A DNA stretch of 64,000 nucleotides from PNAI01 sp035574295 (lineage in GTDB: Bacteria > Pseudomonadota > Alphaproteobacteria > Rhizobiales > Xanthobacteraceae): the NCBI GenBank assembly GCA_035574295.1, contig DATLYX010000066.1, forward strand, positions 1-64,000, given 5' to 3'. Made by a program: the position numbers and the translations under genes. Position 1 is the stretch's first letter; every line of letters begins with the position of its first letter. This document shows positions 7,891-16,348 of this stretch, piece by piece. Under the pieces are notes generated by a model. The model saw only the letters and a list, made by a program, of their open reading frames with translations. It was not told the DNA's origin and did not search any database.

Positions 7891-10737
7891 ATGTCAGAGA
7901 TTGAACGGCGCACCCGCGCCGCGGAGCCTGCATACCAGTCGCGCGAACGCGATGTGATCGCGGTCGTGAGCGATCTTGTGCGCGAACTCCATCCACAGCG
8001 CCTTCGCTTCATCGACATACAGCCCGCAAGCCGGATTGAACGCGACCTCGGCATCGACAGCCTCGGTCGGATCGAGCTCGTGCTGCGACTGGAGCGCGCT
8101 TTCCGCGTTCGCTTGCCCGCCCAGACGGTCGGCGAAGCGGAAACCGTTCGCGATCTTGTGCGCGCGCTGGAACAAATCGGACCTGCGTTGCAAAAGGTGG
8201 CGCAGCCCGCACCGGCTGTTTCGATGTTGCCGTCGGTGCCCGCCGCCTCCGAAGCGCAGACCCTCGTCGCGGTGCTCGAATGGCATGCGGCGCGACATCC
8301 GGCGCGGCTGCATCTCTCCGTCCTGCAGGACGAAGCGACGGTTTCCGGAACGCTCACCTACGGCGAGCTCGCAGAGCGGGCGCAAAAGGTCGCGCGCGGC
8401 TTGATCGCAAGAGACGTTGCACCTGGCGATCGCGTGGCGCTGATGTTGCCGACGAGCATCGAGTTCTTTATCGGGTTTTTCGGCATCCTCTATGCGGGCG
8501 CGGTACCGGTGCCGATCTATCCGCCGCTGCGTATGTCGCAGCTCGAGGACCACCTGCGGCGCCAGGCCGGCATTCTGCGCAATGCGGGCGCCGGCCTGCT
8601 GATAACGATGCCCGAGGGGCGTCGGCTGGCCGGCCTGATGCGCGCCCACGTCGATACGCTCAATTCGATTGAGACCGTGGCAAATCTCGAAGCGGCACCG
8701 GCTGAGCTGCCGCTGCCGCTGATCGCCGACCCTGCCGCGACTGTGCTCATTCAATATACCTCCGGCAGCACCGGCGATCCCAAGGGCGTCGTGCTCAGCC
8801 ACGCCAACCTGCTCGCCAATATCCGCGCCATGGGTGCGGCGATGCAAGCGAGCTCATCGGACGTGTTCGTCAGTTGGCTTCCGCTCTATCACGACATGGG
8901 GTTGATCGGCGCTTGGCTCGGCTGCCTGCACTATGCCGCTCCGCTCTATGTGATGTCGCCGTTGAGTTTTCTGGTGCGGCCGGAGACCTGGCTGTGGGCG
9001 CTGCACCGCTATCGCGCCACCCTGTCGGCGTCGCCGAATTTCGGCTTCGAGCTCTGTCTCAACAAGATTGCCGATGCCGATCTCGAAGGGTTGGATCTTC
9101 GCTCGCTGCGCATGGTTGCCAACGGCGCGGAGCCGGTCAGCGCACAGACCCTGCGCCGCTTCATCGAGCGATTCAGCCGCTACGGATTTGCCCCGCACGC
9201 CATGGCGCCGGTCTATGGGCTGGCGGAATGTTCCGTGGGGCTTGCCTTCCCGCCGCTCGGCCGCGCGCCGGTGATCGATCGGATCGACCGCGAGAAGCTA
9301 GCCATCCAGGGCATTGCCGAGCCGGCAAGGCCGGACGATCCGCGGCCGCTCGAGGTCGTGGCCTGCGGGCAGCCGCTTCCCGGCCATGACATTCGCATCG
9401 TCGATGGGCTCGGCCGCGAGCTCGGGGAACGGCGCGAAGGTCGGCTCGAATTCCGCGGTCCCTCCGCCACCTGCGGCTATTTCCGCAACGAAAGGAAAAC
9501 TGCAGAGCTCATCCGCAACGGCTGGCTCGACAGCGGGGATCGCGCCTACATGGCCGGCGGCGACGTTTACATTACGGGCCGCATCAAGGACATCATCATC
9601 CGGGCCGGGCGGCACCTGTACCCTCAGGAAATCGAGGAGGCGGTGGCGGCCATCCCGGGCATCCGCAAGGGGGGAGTGGCCGTGTTCGGCATTGCCGACC
9701 GGGCGTCGGGGACCGAACGGGTGATCGTGGTGGCGGAAACGCGGGAGACCGAGCCGGCGGCCCGTGCGGCGCTGCAGGCGCGGGTGCAGGAGGTCGCGAC
9801 CGAGCACGCAGGAACGCCGCCGGACGAAGTAATCCTTGCGCCCCCGCGCACCGTGCCGAAAACGTCGAGCGGGAAAATCCGCCGCAGCGCGGCGCGGGAG
9901 CTTTACGAGCAGAACCGCATCGGGGCGGCGCCGCGCACCGTATGGTGGCAACTCGCACGTCTGACCTTGTCCGGCGTTTGGCCGCGCATCCGCTACACCG
10001 TGCGATTGCTGGCCGAATTGAGCTATGCCGCCTGGTGGTGGATCGTCGTCGGCCTTGCGTCGGCGTTGGGATCGCTGATGCTTCTGATCCTGCCGCGATT
10101 GAGCTGGCGCTGGGCTGCGCTGCGTTGTCTTGCGCGCGCAACGCTCGCCGCCATGCGCATCCCGTGCTCGGCCGACGGCATTGATCGCCTACCGCCGCGC
10201 GACGCGATTCTCGCGTTCAATCACGCAAGCTACATGGACGCTCTCGTTCTGACCGCGACCCTGCCCGGACAACCGGCGTTCGTCGCCAAGCGGGAGCTGT
10301 CACGGCATCTCATCGCAGGCCCGCTGTTGCGGCGGCTCGGCACGCCGTTTGTCGAACGCTATGATGTGTCCGGCAGCCTTGCCGACGCCGAGAGGCTTAT
10401 CTCGCTCGCCCGCCAGGGCCGCATGCTGGTATTTTTCCCCGAGGGAACCTTCACCCGCCGCACCGGCCTGTCCGAGTTCTATCTCGGCGCCTTCAAAGTG
10501 GCGGCGGAAGCCGGCTGCCCCGTTGTTCCGGGGGTCATTCGTGGCACACGCTCGATCCTGCGCGCCAATCAATGGCTCCCCCGCCGCGGCAAGGTCGAGA
10601 TCGAGCTCGGGCAGCCGATCTGGCCCACCGGCAAAGACTTCCATGCCGTGCTCCGCCTGCGCGATGAGGTACGGCAGGCGATGTTGTCCCGTTGCGGGGA
10701 GCCGGATCTCGGCGAGTTGATGAAGCCGGCGGCGTGA
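7891..10737 (+). CDS. Three-domain protein: acyl carrier domain, AMP-dependent acyl ligase, PlsC-type acyltransferase
   Basis: 948 residues. Residues about 20-95 form an acyl carrier domain with the phosphopantetheine Ser in DLGIDSLGRIEL (Ser57). Residues about 110-680 are an AMP-binding ligase of the fatty acyl-AMP ligase kind (YTSGSTGDPKGVVLSH, near 289). A hydrophobic segment around 705-750 is probably membrane-associated. Residues about 765-940 are a lysophospholipid acyltransferase domain: FNHASYMDAL (HX4D) and FFPEGTFTRRTGL. The design suggests activating a fatty acid, loading it on the built-in carrier and transferring it to a lysolipid, as Aas does in lysophospholipid repair (inference). 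Start at ATG 7891 lacks a clear ribosome site. It overlaps the NUDIX gene by 1 nt. Confidence 0.85.
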   Translation: MSEIERRTRAAEPAYQSRERDVIAVVSDLVRELHPQRLRFIDIQPASRIERDLGIDSLGRIELVLRLERAFRVRLPAQTVGEAETVRDLVRALEQIGPALQKVAQPAPAVSMLPSVPAASEAQTLVAVLEWHAARHPARLHLSVLQDEATVSGTLTYGELAERAQKVARGLIARDVAPGDRVALMLPTSIEFFIGFFGILYAGAVPVPIYPPLRMSQLEDHLRRQAGILRNAGAGLLITMPEGRRLAGLMRAHVDTLNSIETVANLEAAPAELPLPLIADPAATVLIQYTSGSTGDPKGVVLSHANLLANIRAMGAAMQASSSDVFVSWLPLYHDMGLIGAWLGCLHYAAPLYVMSPLSFLVRPETWLWALHRYRATLSASPNFGFELCLNKIADADLEGLDLRSLRMVANGAEPVSAQTLRRFIERFSRYGFAPHAMAPVYGLAECSVGLAFPPLGRAPVIDRIDREKLAIQGIAEPARPDDPRPLEVVACGQPLPGHDIRIVDGLGRELGERREGRLEFRGPSATCGYFRNERKTAELIRNGWLDSGDRAYMAGGDVYITGRIKDIIIRAGRHLYPQEIEEAVAAIPGIRKGGVAVFGIADRASGTERVIVVAETRETEPAARAALQARVQEVATEHAGTPPDEVILAPPRTVPKTSSGKIRRSAARELYEQNRIGAAPRTVWWQLARLTLSGVWPRIRYTVRLLAELSYAAWWWIVVGLASALGSLMLLILPRLSWRWAALRCLARATLAAMRIPCSADGIDRLPPRDAILAFNHASYMDALVLTATLPGQPAFVAKRELSRHLIAGPLLRRLGTPFVERYDVSGSLADAERLISLARQGRMLVFFPEGTFTRRTGLSEFYLGAFKVAAEAGCPVVPGVIRGTRSILRANQWLPRRGKVEIELGQPIWPTGKDFHAVLRLRDEVRQAMLSRCGEPDLGELMKPAA

Positions 10738-11315
10738 TGTGGGGATTGGCATTGACAAAAATTTTGCGCGTCGAGAACAAGTACAAGGGCTGGGCCAAGT
10801 TCCTCGTCGCCGAGGTGAGATTGCCCGACGGAACGGTGCTGCGGCGGGAGATCGAAGATCACGGCGCCGCGGTCGCCGTATTGCCCTATGACGCCGCTCG
10901 CAAGACGGCGATTCTCGTCCGGCAATTCAGGGCGCCGGTGTTCTACGCAAGCGGTCAGGAGCAGATGCTGGAGGCGATTGCCGGCATCCAGAGCGAGGCC
11001 GATGCCGCCGTCACTGCCCGGCGCGAAGCGATGGAGGAAGCCGGCCTGCGACTGCAAGCGCTCGAACTCGTCGCCACCGTCTGGACCATGCCCGGAATTT
11101 CCACCGAGCGGATGTCGCTTTATCTTGCGCCCTACGCGCGCGCCGATCACCTGCAGGAAGGCGGCGGCAATCCCGCCGAGCATGAAAGCATCGCTGTGAT
11201 CGAAATCGGCTTGCACGCCCTCGATGCGATGCTGCAATCCGGCCGCCTCGATGACATGAAAACGATCGTTCTCTTGCAGGCGCTCAAATTACGACGCGGC
11301 GACCTGTTTAAGTGA
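10737..11315 (+). CDS. NUDIX hydrolase, ADP-ribose/GDP-mannose pyrophosphatase-like
   Basis: 192 residues with a NUDIX box around residue 85 (GIQSEADAAV then RREAMEEAGL); the first Glu of the box is replaced by Asp, while the metal-binding REAMEE is intact. The overall pattern (N-terminal strand region, then VLVRQFRAP) resembles NudF/NudK-type nucleotide-sugar or ADP-ribose hydrolases. Start at ATG 10737, which overlaps the stop of the ligase/acyltransferase gene (TGATG), so the two are coupled; an in-frame upstream start at 10692 would lie inside that gene. The substrate is not certain. Confidence 0.8.
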   Translation: MWGLALTKILRVENKYKGWAKFLVAEVRLPDGTVLRREIEDHGAAVAVLPYDAARKTAILVRQFRAPVFYASGQEQMLEAIAGIQSEADAAVTARREAMEEAGLRLQALELVATVWTMPGISTERMSLYLAPYARADHLQEGGGNPAEHESIAVIEIGLHALDAMLQSGRLDDMKTIVLLQALKLRRGDLFK

Positions 11316-11319
11316 AGGT

Positions 11320-11898
11320 TCACGCGCCCGCCGGCTCCTGTTCGGCGCAGATCGCCTGGCTGTCGGCTTGCGACAGCGGCTCGTCGAGCAGCGCGCAGTG
11401 ATGCGGCGCGCGCGACGCCGGCCGCACATTGGCGCGGAAGTGGCGGCAGGTGTAGCAGGCTCCGAAGGCGCGCCCGCGATTGCGCGCAATGGCGCGGCGC
11501 AGTGTCTGCCGCAGGCTGTCGAGAAATTCCGGCAGCATCGCCCCGGTCGCCGCCTCGATATCGCGGGCGAGCGCGAGCAGCGGATCGTGCTTGACCGCAC
11601 GTTCGCCTTCCGGGCTGAGAGCGAACTCGACCGAGCGGCCGTCGCGGGCGCTCGCGGTGCGCGCCACGTAGCCCTTTTCCTCCAGCGAAGCGAGCGTGCG
11701 CGACACCGTGCCGCGCGTCGAGGCAAGATAATCGGCGAGCGCCGCAGGGGTACGCGAGAAGCGGTTGGCGCGGGCGAGATAACGCAGGGCTTCCCACTGC
11801 GCCGGGTTGAGATCGCCGACCCGCTCCCCGGACCGCGCGAGCCGTTCGAGGCGATCGATCAGATGCGCCGCTTCCAGCGCCTTGGGGGAAAGGGACAT
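11320..11898 (-). CDS. MarR-family regulator with Cys-rich C-terminal tail
   Basis: 192 residues. Residues about 20-140 are a MarR winged helix (LNPAQWEALRYLARANR, then STRGTVSRTLASLEEKGYV as recognition helix and wing RDGRSVEF). The last 45 residues are an extension with CYTCRHF, then HHC and a final C, a CxxC/HC/C pattern that could hold zinc or an Fe-S cluster. Start at ATG 11898 with GAGTGG upstream; a GTG at 11907 is the alternative. It is divergent from the protoglobin gene and a perfect inverted repeat (11948-11970) lies between them, so it most likely represses the globin and itself, with the Cys tail as sensor (inference). Confidence 0.82.
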   Translation of the reverse strand: MSLSPKALEAAHLIDRLERLARSGERVGDLNPAQWEALRYLARANRFSRTPAALADYLASTRGTVSRTLASLEEKGYVARTASARDGRSVEFALSPEGERAVKHDPLLALARDIEAATGAMLPEFLDSLRQTLRRAIARNRGRAFGACYTCRHFRANVRPASRAPHHCALLDEPLSQADSQAICAEQEPAGA

Positions 11899-11920
11899 GA
11901 TTGCCACTCGAAATCAGTTC

Positions 11921-11948
11921 TTGACAGGGCGTCCCAGTATGCCATGAT
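11921..11948 (+). promoter_or_regulatory. Sigma-70-type promoter of the protoglobin gene
   Basis: TTGACA (11921-11926), 16 nt spacer, CATGAT (11943-11948). The -10 touches the left arm of the palindrome at 11948-11970, a layout expected for repression by the neighbouring MarR protein. Confidence 0.55.
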
Positions 11949-11970
11949 TTAATTGCCAGTAGCAATTAAA
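11948..11970. promoter_or_regulatory. Perfect 9-bp inverted repeat, probable MarR operator
   Basis: TTTAATTGC, 5-nt spacer CAGTA, GCAATTAAA. AT-rich palindrome of typical MarR operator size between the divergent MarR and protoglobin genes, directly before the AGGAGG ribosome site (11972-11977). Confidence 0.7.
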
Positions 11971-11982
11971 TAGGAGGGCGTT

Positions 11983-12576
11983 ATGGCTTCGGTTTCTATT
12001 CCCGGCTATCGGCTCGGCGATCCGACCCTGCCCCGGTCGCCCCTGACTGCGGCCGATCTGGCGACGCTCAAGGCATCCTTGCTTTTTGGCGACGACGACG
12101 TGGCCGCGCTGCGCAAGGCGCACGACGTGGTCAAGGATCAGGTCGAGGCGATTCTCGATGTCTGGTACGGCTTCGTCGGCTCCACGCCCCATCTGCTCGT
12201 CTATTTCAGCGACGCAAAGACCGGCCAGCCGATCGGCAGCTACCTTGATGCGATACGCAAGCGGTTCGGTCAGTGGATTCTCGATACCTGCCGCGCCGAC
12301 TACGATACGGCTTGGCTCGCCTGGGCCGACGAGATCGGCCGCCGGCACCATCGCTCGGGCAAGAACCGGACCGACAACGTGTCGGCCGCTTCCCACATTC
12401 CCATGCGCTATCTGCTGGCGCTGGTCATGCCGATCTCGCTCACCATGAAGCCGTTCCTCGCCAAGAAAGGTCACTCGGCCGCCGAGGTGGAGGCGATGCA
12501 CACTGCATGGACCAAGGCGGTGCTGCTGCAAGCGATCCTCTGGTGCCGCCCTTACGTCCGCGACGGGGATTTCTGA
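11983..12576 (+). CDS. Protoglobin
   Basis: 197 residues matching the protoglobin family (PF11563) along its length: IPGYRLGD and SPLTAADLATLKASLLF at the N terminus, VWYGFVGSTPHLLVYF, then YDTAWLAWADEIGRRHHRSGKNRTD, which contains the heme-proximal region, and AMHTAWTKAVLLQAILWCRPY at the end. Protoglobins are cytoplasmic single-domain hemes that bind O2, CO and NO. A strong AGGAGG lies 5 nt before the ATG. The gene is controlled from a MarR-divergent promoter with an operator over the -10. A role in sensing or detoxifying NO/O2, or as a heme enzyme on reactive substrates, is possible; none is shown here. Confidence 0.88.
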   Translation: MASVSIPGYRLGDPTLPRSPLTAADLATLKASLLFGDDDVAALRKAHDVVKDQVEAILDVWYGFVGSTPHLLVYFSDAKTGQPIGSYLDAIRKRFGQWILDTCRADYDTAWLAWADEIGRRHHRSGKNRTDNVSAASHIPMRYLLALVMPISLTMKPFLAKKGHSAAEVEAMHTAWTKAVLLQAILWCRPYVRDGDF

Positions 12577-12657
12577 TGCTGAAGCAAAATAGGGCGGCTC
12601 CACGTCGGCATCCACGGACCACATGAAGCCGCATTCAAGGCCGCAGCAGATTGTCGG

Positions 12658-13296
12658 TCAGAGCAGCGATGCGGCGGCGATGGTGGGGACACCCAACGCC
12701 GAGAATGACCGGCGCGTTGCCTCCGCCGAGCCTTCGACGTCGATCGCCCGGCATGCATCTTCAATTACTGTCGGCTTGAACCCAAGGCGGTGCGCGTCCT
12801 CGGCCGAATAGCGCACACAGAAATCGAACGCGAGACCGGCCAGAAAAATTCGCGTGAAGCCACGGTCGCGCAAATATCCGGCGAGGCCGGTCGGCGTCAT
12901 GCGGTCGTTCTCGAAGAAGGTCGAATAGGAATCGATGTCGCGGTGATAGCCCTTGCGCAGCACGAGCTCCGCATGCGGGATGCGCAAATCCTTGTGGAAG
13001 TCCGCGCCGGGCGTTCCCTGCACGCAATGATCCGGCCACAGGATCTGCGTACCGTAGGACACTTCGATCGTTTCATAAGGCTTGCGGCCCGGATGCGTCG
13101 AGGCAAACGACTGGTGGCCGGGCGGATGCCAATCCTGGCTCAGGATGACGTGTTCGAATTGCGCCGCAAGGCGGTTGATCAGCGGCACCACCTCGTCGCC
13201 GCGCGGCACCGCAAGGCGGCCGCCGGGACAAAAATCGTTCTGGATGTCCACGACCAAAAGCACGTCACGGTCTGTGATGGTCATCGGATCGGTCAT
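12658..13296 (-). CDS. pncA: Nicotinamidase
   Basis: 212 residues of the isochorismatase-like hydrolase fold. The catalytic triad is visible: Asp in VVDIQNDFCPGG, Lys in LRKGYHRDIDSYS and Cys in GLAFDFCVRYSA; metal ligands in SQDWHPPGHQSF. It deamidates nicotinamide to nicotinate for NAD salvage. The start codon overlaps the stop of pncB by 4 nt (13293-13296), so the two sequential enzymes are coupled. Length is typical (about 210). Confidence 0.92.
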   Translation of the reverse strand: MTDPMTITDRDVLLVVDIQNDFCPGGRLAVPRGDEVVPLINRLAAQFEHVILSQDWHPPGHQSFASTHPGRKPYETIEVSYGTQILWPDHCVQGTPGADFHKDLRIPHAELVLRKGYHRDIDSYSTFFENDRMTPTGLAGYLRDRGFTRIFLAGLAFDFCVRYSAEDAHRLGFKPTVIEDACRAIDVEGSAEATRRSFSALGVPTIAAASLL

Positions 13297-14651
13297 GTTG
13301 CGGCCTCCTGCTTTTGGGCAAGGCGGCTGTCCACCTCCGCGGCAAGCCGCGTCAGCGCGTCGGCCACCCGCACCGGATAGGCCGCGCCGGGCGTTAGGTT
13401 CCGCAGCGGCTCCGGCAAGCGGGCAAGCTCCCGCGCGGCGTGCCGGCGGATTTCATCCAACGTGGGCGACGGCGCGATGCATCGTCCGCCTTGCATCACC
13501 AATTTGATCAGCGGCTCGCCGGGTTGGCTGTCGGTGTCCAGCGACAGGATGTCGCCCGCCATCGTGCCGTCCGGGGCATATTGCCGCCACACCTGCTTGC
13601 GCCCCGGCCATGTCGCCTTGCCGGTGGAGCGCTTGCGGCGCGCCGCACCGGCATATTCCTGCAGTTTGTAGGCGCAGTCGAGCGCCGGAACATCGGATGA
13701 GGTCGTCAGATTGGTGCCGACCCCGAAACCGTCGATCGGCGCGCCGGCGCGCAGCATCTCGGCGATATAATCCTCGTCGAGCCCGCCGCTGGCAAAAATC
13801 TTCACATCGGCGAGCCCGCCGGCGTCGAGGATGCGGCGCACGCTCTTGGCGAGCGCGATCAGGTCACCGCTGTCGAGCCGCACGCTGCGGATTGCAATCC
13901 CACGTGCGGAAAGCCGCGGCGCCAGCGCCACGACTTTGCGGGCGGCGGCTTCGGTGTCGTAGGTATCGAGCAGCAGCGTCAGGTTCTGCGGTCGCGACAA
14001 CGCAAATCGTTCGAACGCCTCCGCCTCGTCGTCGTGCGCCTGAATGAACGAATGCGCCATGGTGCCAAAGCTCGGTATGCCGAACAGTTTTTCCGCCAGC
14101 ACCGTCGCACTGCCGGCGAAGCCGACGATATAGCTGGCGCGCGCGGCCATGAGCCCGGCCTCGAAACCGTGCGCGCGGCGCAAGCCGAAATCGACCATCA
14201 GCTTGTCGGGTGCCGCGAGCCGGAAACGCGCGGCCTTGGACGCGATCAGGGTCTGGAAATGCAAAATGTTGATCAGCCGCGTTTCCACGAGCTGCGCTTG
14301 CGGCAGCGGCGCGGTGACGCGCAGGATCGGCTCGTTCGGAAAGCACACCGTTCCCTCCGGCATCGCGTGCACGTCGCCGGTAAAGCGCAGACCGGCCAGG
14401 TGGTCGAGAAAGTTCTGCCGGAAGCGGCCCGTCTGCCGCAGCCACTCGATCTCCTCGGATGAGAACTGCATGTCGGTCAAAAAATTGAGCGCCTGTTCCA
14501 ACCCGGCGGCGACCAGGAAACCGCGGCGCTCCGGAAACTTGCGGAAGAACAGCTCGAAAACCGCCGTTCTCGTTTCGCCATGATCCAGATAGGCCTGGAG
14601 CATGTTGAGCTGATAGAGATCGGTCAGCAGCGGGGTTTCTGTTTGATTCAT
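13293..14651 (-). CDS. pncB: Nicotinate phosphoribosyltransferase
   Basis: 452 residues. N-terminal TDLYQLNMLQAYLDHG and the ELFFRKFPERRGFLVAAGLEQAL segment are characteristic of the family, as are DFGLRRAHG, the glycine-rich FGTMAHSF loop and IRSVRLDSGDL near the PRPP site. It forms nicotinate mononucleotide from nicotinate and PRPP. It is first in the pncB-pncA pair; the PRPP synthase at 16326-17360 would supply its co-substrate. GAGGGTGGG precedes the ATG. Confidence 0.92.
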   Translation of the reverse strand: MNQTETPLLTDLYQLNMLQAYLDHGETRTAVFELFFRKFPERRGFLVAAGLEQALNFLTDMQFSSEEIEWLRQTGRFRQNFLDHLAGLRFTGDVHAMPEGTVCFPNEPILRVTAPLPQAQLVETRLINILHFQTLIASKAARFRLAAPDKLMVDFGLRRAHGFEAGLMAARASYIVGFAGSATVLAEKLFGIPSFGTMAHSFIQAHDDEAEAFERFALSRPQNLTLLLDTYDTEAAARKVVALAPRLSARGIAIRSVRLDSGDLIALAKSVRRILDAGGLADVKIFASGGLDEDYIAEMLRAGAPIDGFGVGTNLTTSSDVPALDCAYKLQEYAGAARRKRSTGKATWPGRKQVWRQYAPDGTMAGDILSLDTDSQPGEPLIKLVMQGGRCIAPSPTLDEIRRHAARELARLPEPLRNLTPGAAYPVRVADALTRLAAEVDSRLAQKQEAAT

Positions 14652-14878
14652 CGACCCACCCTCGACCCGCTTGCCTCAGCGGAATCCGGCGGCAACAGCA
14701 GTCAACGCAAACACCGGCCGACTGAGGCAGGCAACGCGGCTTGATTCTTCGCACAAGCGCGGTGATCTCGTCCAGCAAACGAATCCAGCGAGGCGGCCGT
14801 TGTCGCCGTATCAGATGAGGCTTCTTTGGTGTCCCGATCGTCGCATTCTTGTTTCTCGCCGCCTCGGCCCGCATTTCC

Positions 14879-14892
14879 TTGACCTGCGTCAA
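14879..14892. promoter_or_regulatory. FNR/Dnr/FixK-type site for the 74-residue protein gene
   Basis: TTGAC-CTGC-GTCAA, 52 bp before ATG 14945. Class II spacing predicts a start near 14927 with a -10 like CATAGA (14912-14917). Fits the plus-strand gene; no good -10 toward pncB. Confidence 0.6.
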
Positions 14893-14944
14893 AGCGGCCT
14901 TCGCCGTGCGGCATAGAAGAATGCTGTCCATTGCGGAGGTACGG

Positions 14945-15169
14945 ATGAAGGTCCAGTTGCGAATCAGACGGGACGGCCGCCTGCTGTATTCGGGGACGCA
15001 CGAGGTGGTGGACGCGGAGAGTTTCGGCAAGGCCTGTGCCGAGGCCTGGTGGAAGCTGAGGCAACAGCAGCTCGACAAACAGACCAGCATCGGCGCGCTG
15101 ATGGAACATCTCGACGGCGATGTTCTGGATCAGTTGAGCGGGGCGCTGATTACTGTCGATCCGGCCTGA
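14945..15169 (+). CDS. Small conserved hypothetical protein
   Basis: 74 residues, MKVQLRIRRDGRLLYSG at the start, then a helical acidic stretch ending LSGALITVDPA. I do not recognise the family. ATG 14945 is preceded by GGAGG at 5 nt, which decides against the ATG at 14849 that lies upstream of the FNR-type site and promoter. The site at 14879 suggests induction at low oxygen. The gene stands alone between pncB (divergent) and the COG2187 kinase gene. Confidence 0.6.
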   Translation: MKVQLRIRRDGRLLYSGTHEVVDAESFGKACAEAWWKLRQQQLDKQTSIGALMEHLDGDVLDQLSGALITVDPA

Positions 15170-15244
15170 GCGGTTGATGCCGCGGTGCCGGCATCGCGCG
15201 GGGCGTCTGTCGTATTCAGAATGCGCGTTTCGGGATATTGATCG

Positions 15245-16348
15245 ATGCTGCGGCGATGGGCGCCGCCCTGCCTCGGGAAGCAATTGGTGCACTCTGACGT
15301 TTCATCGTTGAACGAATCGACGGTTTCCCTGCAGGAGAAGGTCGCGTTTCTCAGCAGGCCGGAGGCCTATCCCGAGCGCACGACCGCGGTGACGCGGCGC
15401 GAGACCCATATGTCGTGGGTGTTCCTTGCGGACGCCAAGGTCTACAAATTGAAGAAGCCGGTGCGCTTCCCCTATCTCGATTTCTCGACCCTGAAGCGCC
15501 GCGAAGCGGCCTGCCGCGCGGAACTGGCGCTCAACCGGCGGCTGGCCCCGGACGTCTACGAAACCGTGCTGCCTCTGGTGCGCACCGCGCGCGGCTTGGC
15601 GATCGGCGGAAAGGGGGAGACCGTGGACTGGCTCGTGGTCATGCGCCGGCTCGACGAGGAGCTCACCCTCGAACAGGCGCTGAACTCGCGGCGGCTCACT
15701 GTCGCTGCGCTCGATCGCCTCTGCGGGACGCTGGTCGATTTTTATCGCCGTGCCAACGTCGTTTACGTGTCTGCGCAGCGCCATTTGGCGAACTGGGAGC
15801 GCAGTCTCGCCGACAATCGGCGCGGCTTGCTTGACCCTCGCTGCAAGCTTTCCCCCGGCATAATCACGATGATCGATCGGGCGCAGCGCCGCTTTCTTGC
15901 CGAGCGACCGGAGCTCATTGCCGAACGGGTGCGCAGCCGCCACATCGTGGACGGGCACGGCGATCTGCGCCCCGAGCACATCTGGCTCACCGATCCGATC
16001 CGGATCATCGACTGCATCGAATTCAATTCCTGGCTCCGCGTGCTCGATCCGTTCGATGAGATCGCCTATCTCTGCGTCGAATGCGATCGGCTGGGCGGCG
16101 GCTGGGCGAGCGAGCACATCCGGCGCCGCACGTTGCACGCATTGGCGGCGGACCTACCGAAGGAGTTGTTCGCCTTCTATCGTTGCTATCGCGCCACGCT
16201 GCGGGCGCGGCTCTCGATTGCGCATCTTCTCGAACCGGCACCGCGCACGCCGGAAAAATGGCCGGCGCTCGCCCGCGCCTATCTCGATCTTGCTGCTGCC
16301 GATGCCAGCCGTCTCTCGCGCGCGCTTAAAAGACGAGTAAATCGCTGA
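15245..16348 (+). CDS. COG2187-type aminoglycoside phosphotransferase-like kinase
   Basis: 367 residues. The N-terminal part carries the family's HMSWVFLADAKVYKLKKPVRFPYLDF-like stretch (ATP-binding Lys in KVYKLKKP); the catalytic loop HIVDGHGDLRPEHIW and the metal-binding IIDCIEFN are intact, so it should be an active small-molecule kinase, not necessarily a resistance enzyme. COG2187 proteins often carry a C-terminal AAA kinase domain; this one ends without it. The start is uncertain: ATG 15245 (weak site) or GTG 15287 (GGGAAG at 6 nt). The 3' end overlaps the convergent PRPP synthase gene by 23 nt. Confidence 0.72.
   Translation: MLRRWAPPCLGKQLVHSDVSSLNESTVSLQEKVAFLSRPEAYPERTTAVTRRETHMSWVFLADAKVYKLKKPVRFPYLDFSTLKRREAACRAELALNRRLAPDVYETVLPLVRTARGLAIGGKGETVDWLVVMRRLDEELTLEQALNSRRLTVAALDRLCGTLVDFYRRANVVYVSAQRHLANWERSLADNRRGLLDPRCKLSPGIITMIDRAQRRFLAERPELIAERVRSRHIVDGHGDLRPEHIWLTDPIRIIDCIEFNSWLRVLDPFDEIAYLCVECDRLGGGWASEHIRRRTLHALAADLPKELFAFYRCYRATLRARLSIAHLLEPAPRTPEKWPALARAYLDLAAADASRLSRALKRRVNR

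Noticed and set aside
10742..10770. Second sigma-70 type -35 (TTGACA) upstream of the NUDIX gene
   Set aside because: It lies within the coding start of the NUDIX gene, and the gene is coupled to the preceding one by an overlap.
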